The position numbers and the translations under genes are program-made. The notes beneath the pieces are model-generated. The model saw only the letters and a list, made by a program, of their open reading frames with translations, was not told the origin of the DNA and made no database searches. Below, piece by piece: positions 60,111 through 64,000 of a stretch of 64,000 nt of DNA (within the stretch, counting starts at the first letter, position 1; every line of letters begins with the position of its first letter). The stretch spans positions 1 through 64,000 of the forward strand of contig JBFKAE010000001.1 in the NCBI GenBank assembly GCA_041621755.1. Reading direction: 5' to 3'. This DNA is from Sphingosinicella sp041621755 (GTDB taxonomy: Bacteria; Pseudomonadota; Alphaproteobacteria; Sphingomonadales; Sphingomonadaceae).

Positions 60111-60869
60111 ATGAAGCCTACCCGATTCCGTTCGTTCCTCGCCGCCGGCGTCGCGGTGCTTTCGATGACCGCCACCGCTTTGGCGCCCGCGCCGGCCTAT
60201 GCCCAGTTCGGCGGGATCGTTTACGACCCTTCGAACTACGCGCAGAACGTGCTGACTGCCGCGCGCACGCTCGAGCAGATCAACAACCAAATCCGTCAGC
60301 TGCAGAATCAGGCGACCTCGCTGATCAACGAGGCGCGCAACCTCGCCAGCCTGCCGACGAGCGTGCTGGCCCCGCTCCAGCAGCAGATCCGGCAGACCCA
60401 GCAGTTGCTCGGCGAAGCGCAGCGGATGGCCTACAACGTTCAGCAGATCCAGACTGAGTTCGCGCGGCAGTACAAGTCGATGGACCTGACTGCGCCGCAG
60501 CGCGCGATGGTCCAGGGCGCCGAAGGCCGCTGGCAGAACAGTGTCGCCGCATTCGAAGATGCGCTCAAGGTTCAGGCCGGCGCGGTCGCCAACATCGAGG
60601 GCACGCGAACCGCAGTGACCGATCTCATCACGGCCAGTCAGTCGGCGACGGGTGCGCTGCAGGCCGCGCAGGCCGGAAACCAGCTGCTCGCGGTCCAATC
60701 CCAGCAACTCGCCGACCTCATCGCCAGCGTCACGTCGCTCGGCCGGGCGCAGACGCTTGATGCCGCAAACAGTGCCGCCGCCAAGGCACAGGCGCGCGAG
60801 CAGCTCCGGCGCTTTCTGACGCCGGGCCGCGGCTATGTCGCCACTTCGGTTCAGATGTTCCGGAACTGA
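60111..60869 (+). CDS. trbJ: Conjugative transfer protein TrbJ
   Basis: 252 residues: signal peptide (AGVAVLSMTATALAPAPAYA), then GGIVYDPSNYAQNVLTAART and a long Gln-rich coiled-coil region (QLQNQATSLINEARNLASLP, PLQQQIRQTQQLLGEAQRMA). VirB5-like minor pilus component or entry-exclusion-linked protein. Confidence 0.9.
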   Translation: MKPTRFRSFLAAGVAVLSMTATALAPAPAYAQFGGIVYDPSNYAQNVLTAARTLEQINNQIRQLQNQATSLINEARNLASLPTSVLAPLQQQIRQTQQLLGEAQRMAYNVQQIQTEFARQYKSMDLTAPQRAMVQGAEGRWQNSVAAFEDALKVQAGAVANIEGTRTAVTDLITASQSATGALQAAQAGNQLLAVQSQQLADLIASVTSLGRAQTLDAANSAAAKAQAREQLRRFLTPGRGYVATSVQMFRN

Positions 60870-60873
60870 GCCG

Positions 60874-61215
60874 ATGGACACCAAACTCTTCGCGCGGATC
60901 GGTGCAGTCGCCTTCGTCGCTGTCGCCATCACGATGACCGCGTTGCAGCTGCGCGAAGAGCCTGTCCGGGCTGTGCCCGAAGTGATCGACGTTACCGATC
61001 CCGACAGCGATCCGCTGCCTGAGCAACTGCGCATTTGCAACGCGATGGGCGAAGCAGCAGCCCGCGATCCCGTCTGCCATGCCGCCTGGGCGGAAAAGCG
61101 CCGACGCTTCCTGGGCACGACCGGGCGGGCCGAGCCCGCGCCGCCGCCGTCCGCCGAAAGCTCGGTGGTGCCGTCAGCGGCAGCATCAAATGCCGCACCC
61201 CAAGGAGAACAGTGA
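60874..61215 (+). CDS. trbK: TrbK-alt entry-exclusion-type protein
   Basis: 113 residues: single N-terminal membrane segment (GAVAFVAVAITMTALQLREE), then LRICNAMGEAAARDPVCHAA WAEKRRRFLG, split as shown, the conserved Cys-containing pattern of the alternative TrbK family, and a Pro/Ala-rich tail. Between trbJ and trbL as usual. Confidence 0.82.
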   Translation: MDTKLFARIGAVAFVAVAITMTALQLREEPVRAVPEVIDVTDPDSDPLPEQLRICNAMGEAAARDPVCHAAWAEKRRRFLGTTGRAEPAPPPSAESSVVPSAAASNAAPQGEQ

Positions 61216-61216
61216 C

Positions 61217-62548
61217 ATGGGTGGCACCGGCGTCGTCGATCGCTTCCTCGACATCTTTTCGCGCTACATCGACAGCGGGTTCGGCCTGCTGCACGGCGAG
61301 GTCGCATTCATCGCGACGACCCTGATCGTCATCGACGTGACGCTCGCCGCGCTGTTCTGGTCGTGGGGCGAGAACGAGGACATTATCGCCCGGCTCGTCA
61401 AGAAGACGCTGTTCGTCGGCGCATTCGCCTACATCATCGGCAGCTGGAACGCGCTGGCGCGGATCGTGTTCGAGAGCTTCGCCGGGCTCGGCCTAAAGGC
61501 CAGCGGAACCGGGTTCTCGGCGGCCGAATTGCTGCAGCCTGGCCGGGTCGCGCAAGTCGGGCTCGACGCCGCCCATCCGCTGCTGGATTCAATCTCAGAC
61601 CTGATGGGCTTCGTCAGCTTCTTCGAGAATTTCCTGCAGATCGTCATCCTGCTGATTGCCTGGGCAATCGTGATCATCGCCTTCTTCATTCTCGCGATCC
61701 AGCTGTTCATCACCCTGATCGAGTTCAAGCTGACCACGCTTTGCGGGTTTGTGCTGATCCCGTTCGGGCTGTTCGGCAAGACTGCCTTCATGGCCGAACG
61801 GGTGCTCGGCAATGTCGTCTCATCGGGCATCAAGGTGCTGGTGCTTGCGGTGATCGTCGGGATCGGCTCGACCATCTTCTCCGAGTTCACCAGCGCGATT
61901 GCAGGTGAACCGACTATCGAGGACGCGCTGTCGATAGTGCTCGCCAGCCTGTCGCTGCTCGGTCTCGGCATCTTCGGCCCCGGCATCGCCAATGGCATCG
62001 TCTCGGGCGGGCCGCAGCTGGGAGCAGGCGCTGCTGCAGGAACCGCGCTGCTTGCCGGCGGTGCTGCTGCCGGTGCGGTTGCAGGTGCGCGCATGGCAGG
62101 CGGCGCGGTCGCCAGCGCCGCGTCCAACGTCGCACACGGCACCTCGCGCGCTGCGGGCGGTGCGACCATGGCCTATGCGCTCGGCTCGGCAGGCAAATCA
62201 GGCGCAGCCGCAGTTGGCTCCGGCATGGCCGCCGTCAGCGATGCCGCCGTGGGCGCTGCGACTTCTCCGCTACGCAAGGTCGGCGACGGCATGAAGCAAT
62301 CGTTTCGCGAGGGCAGCCGCGCCGCGATCACCAACACCGGCGGCACGATTACGAGTCCTGCTGGTGGTTTGGGACCCAACACGCCGCCCAATCCGCCCGC
62401 CGATGAGGGCCAAGGCCAGCCCGCCTGGGCCAAGGCGATGAAGGACCGGCAAACCATCGCGCACGGCGCGACCCTTGCCGCCCACACGCTCAAGTCTGGC
62501 GACAGCCACGGCGGCGGGGCTTCCATCGACACTTCCGAAAAGGACTGA
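61217..62548 (+). CDS. trbL: Conjugative transfer protein TrbL
   Basis: 443 residues, VirB6-like polytopic membrane protein: six or so hydrophobic segments (for example VAFIATTLIVIDVTLAALFW, IVILLIAWAIVIIAFFILAI, GIKVLVLAVIVGIGSTIF), then a Gly/Ala-rich C-terminal tail (from about 275). The ATG at 61217 follows AAGGAG (61202-61207); a longer in-frame frame from 61079 overlaps trbK and is rejected. Confidence 0.92.
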   Translation: MGGTGVVDRFLDIFSRYIDSGFGLLHGEVAFIATTLIVIDVTLAALFWSWGENEDIIARLVKKTLFVGAFAYIIGSWNALARIVFESFAGLGLKASGTGFSAAELLQPGRVAQVGLDAAHPLLDSISDLMGFVSFFENFLQIVILLIAWAIVIIAFFILAIQLFITLIEFKLTTLCGFVLIPFGLFGKTAFMAERVLGNVVSSGIKVLVLAVIVGIGSTIFSEFTSAIAGEPTIEDALSIVLASLSLLGLGIFGPGIANGIVSGGPQLGAGAAAGTALLAGGAAAGAVAGARMAGGAVASAASNVAHGTSRAAGGATMAYALGSAGKSGAAAVGSGMAAVSDAAVGAATSPLRKVGDGMKQSFREGSRAAITNTGGTITSPAGGLGPNTPPNPPADEGQGQPAWAKAMKDRQTIAHGATLAAHTLKSGDSHGGGASIDTSEKD

Positions 62549-62551
62549 CGT

Positions 62552-63235
62552 ATGTTCCGACGACCCTCGATCCGCTACGGCAAGACTCCCGAACCCGAAA
62601 CGCCCTATCAGCGCGCCGCGCAGGTCTGGGATGACCGGATCGGATCGGCCCGTGTCCAGGCCAGGAGCTGGCGGCTCGCCTTCTTCGGCGCGTTGGGTCT
62701 TTCGACCTGCCTGACTGGCGGGATCATCTGGCAGGGCGCACGTGGATCGATCATCCCCTGGGTGGTCCAGGTCGATAAGCTCGGCGAGGCGCAGGCTGTC
62801 GCCCCCGCCGATGGTGGCTTCACGCCTTCGGACCCGCAGGTCGCGTTCCATCTGGCGCGGTTTATCGAGCAGGTCCGCGCCGTGCCCGACGATCCGATCG
62901 TGGTCCGCCAGAACTGGCTGCGCGCCTATGACTTTGCCACCGACAAGGGCGCCCTCGCGCTCAACGACTATGCCCGGACCAACGATCCGTTCGCGCTGAT
63001 CGGGCGCGAACAGGTCGGGGTGGACGTCACCAGCGTCATCCGCGCCTCACCGACGAGCTTCCGCGTGGCTTGGGCCGAACGCCGCTACCGCGACGGCAGT
63101 CTTGCCGAAACGAGCCGCTGGACCGCGATCCTGACCATCGTCGTCCAGACCCCGCGCACTCCCGATGCCCTGCGCAAGAACCCGCTCGGCATCTTCGTCA
63201 ACGCCATCAACTGGTCGAAGGAACTCGGATCATGA
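62552..63235 (+). CDS. trbF: Conjugative transfer protein TrbF
   Basis: 227 residues, VirB8-like: TPEPETPYQRAAQVWDDRIG, one membrane helix (LAFFGALGLSTCLTGGIIWQ) and a periplasmic domain with RNNWLRAYDF-like and SPTSFRVAWAERRYRDGSLA blocks. Overlaps trbG by ATGA. Confidence 0.92.
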   Translation: MFRRPSIRYGKTPEPETPYQRAAQVWDDRIGSARVQARSWRLAFFGALGLSTCLTGGIIWQGARGSIIPWVVQVDKLGEAQAVAPADGGFTPSDPQVAFHLARFIEQVRAVPDDPIVVRQNWLRAYDFATDKGALALNDYARTNDPFALIGREQVGVDVTSVIRASPTSFRVAWAERRYRDGSLAETSRWTAILTIVVQTPRTPDALRKNPLGIFVNAINWSKELGS

Positions 63236-64000
63236 TCAGCAAATTTTCACCGGCGAACGGCCGCGTCGTCGCCGTTTTGCTTGCCGCGAGTACGGCGCTT
63301 ACCTCTCTTGCGCAGGCCCAAGAACCGGCAACGCACCAGCCTGCATCGCCTGCGGCTCCCAACGAGGCGCCGCAGGCGGCACATTCCGACCCGACGATTG
63401 TGGCCGTCCCCGTGCCGCTTCCGCTTCCTGGCCAGCTCAAACAGTTTCCGCAGCGCACCCCTCCCACCGCTGCGGGCCGCTCCCGCCCATCCCAGAGTCG
63501 CCCCACTCTCCGGGACAGGGTGGGAGCGGCAATGGAGGCCGCGCGGGTGCAGCCCGAACGCACCGGGTTCGTCAACGCGATCCAGGTCTTCCCCTACACC
63601 GAGGGCGCGCTTTACCAGGTCTATGCCAAGCCCGGACAGGTGACCGACATCGCTCTGCAGGAAGGCGAGCAGCTGGTCGGATCCGGTCCGGTCGCATCCG
63701 GCGATACGGTGCGCTGGATGATCGGCGATACGGTCAGCGGCAGCGGGCAGTCAGCCCGAGTCCACATCCTGGTGAAGCCCGTCCGGCCAGACATCGCGAC
63801 GAACCTGGTGATCAACACCGACCGGCGAACCTATCACGTCGAACTGCGCGCCAATCCTTCGGTCTATATGGCCTCGGTCTCGTGGACCTATCCGCAGGAC
63901 CAGTTGATCGCCTTGCGGCAAGCCCGCGCCGAAGCGATCGGTGCTGCACCGGCTGCGGCGGGCATCGACCTCTCCACGCTCAACTTCCGCTATGCGATCG
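63232..64000 (+). CDS. trbG: Conjugative transfer protein TrbG (cut by window end)
   Basis: VirB9-like outer-membrane-associated protein. The visible 256 residues have a signal peptide (VVAVLLAASTALTSLAQAQ), a Pro-rich region and the VirB9 core: NAIQVFPYTEGALYQVYAKP, then IGDTVSGSG, HILVKPVRPDIATNLVINTD and RRTYHVELRA. The start ATG overlaps the trbF stop. The 3' end lies beyond base 64000, with trbI and probably the integrase after it. Confidence 0.92.
   Translation, partial: MISKFSPANGRVVAVLLAASTALTSLAQAQEPATHQPASPAAPNEAPQAAHSDPTIVAVPVPLPLPGQLKQFPQRTPPTAAGRSRPSQSRPTLRDRVGAAMEAARVQPERTGFVNAIQVFPYTEGALYQVYAKPGQVTDIALQEGEQLVGSGPVASGDTVRWMIGDTVSGSGQSARVHILVKPVRPDIATNLVINTDRRTYHVELRANPSVYMASVSWTYPQDQLIALRQARAEAIGAAPAAAGIDLSTLNFRYAI

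Larger units (their letters stand above)
5895..64000. mobile_element. Integrative and conjugative element (right end outside window)
   Basis: From the tRNA-Gly gene onward the content is conjugative: regulatory/excision module (21914-23971), repA with iterons, traF peptidase, transglycosylase, relaxase, traG coupling protein and trbB-G secretion genes, plus accessory insertions. The left limit is inferred from the tRNA gene; the right limit and the integrase are not seen. The gene order repA-DUF2840-traF-relaxase-traG-trb resembles proteobacterial ICEs such as ICEMlSymR7A. An integrated plasmid is the alternative, less likely because of the rdfS-like and fseA-like genes. Confidence 0.8.

Overview
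This window joins a chromosomal segment of an alphaproteobacterium, most likely a member of the Sphingomonadaceae, to most of an integrative and conjugative element (ICE). The family-level call rests on the ICE backbone (DUF932, ParB-like, strawberry-notch, DUF6117, RlxS-type relaxase and Trb transfer genes), the high GC content and the character of the housekeeping proteins. The genus cannot be read from the sequence.

Bases 1-5894 look like host chromosome: ftsK (partial, minus strand), a UbiH/VisC-type FAD monooxygenase, then a minus-strand row of thioredoxin/YbbN-like protein, LON-domain protein and Trm112-like protein. It ends at tRNA-Gly(GCC), whose 3' end is the probable ICE attachment site. 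No integrase lies in the window, so it is expected beyond the right edge.

Bases 5895-31850 are ICE backbone. In order: two genes with a shared leader (DUF932, ParB-like); small proteins; a 1449-aa strawberry-notch methylase/helicase; a toprim protein; a DUF2493 protein preceded by a large nested inverted repeat; a small cargo unit (40-aa membrane peptide, XRE regulator, CutA, radical SAM protein); DUF736; and a regulatory/excision module. That module matches the QseC-QseM-FseA-RdfS circuit described for the Mesorhizobium symbiosis island ICEMlSymR7A, including an apparent +1 frameshift site (UUU C at 22987-22990) joining the two halves of an FseA-like activator. It is followed by repA with three 17-bp iterons, DUF2840, traF peptidase, a second DUF736, a lytic transglycosylase, a candidate oriT, the relaxase, two small genes, traG and a CopG-type protein.

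Bases 32398-55828 interrupt the backbone between the CopG-type gene and trbB with a 23.4-kb cargo that looks like a composite anti-phage island. It holds a 2108-aa DEAD/DEAH + DUF1998 helicase of DruE (Druantia) type; a NERD-nuclease/UvrD-like helicase; an unknown 331-aa protein; a RapA/SNF2-type helicase paired with a 1013-aa unknown; a HEPN-motif protein with two zinc ribbons; and an operon of GHKL ATPase, sigma-like protein, second GHKL ATPase and a DUF4338/DruA-like protein. A 15-bp hairpin sequence occurs in front of both the first GHKL gene and the sigma-like gene. I know of no described defence system with this composition; this is the main discovery candidate. No DNA methyltransferase is visible in the cargo.

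Bases 56058-64000 resume the conjugative type IV secretion operon trbB-C-D-E-J-K-L-F-G (trbG cut by the window end), with mostly overlapping or closely spaced genes.
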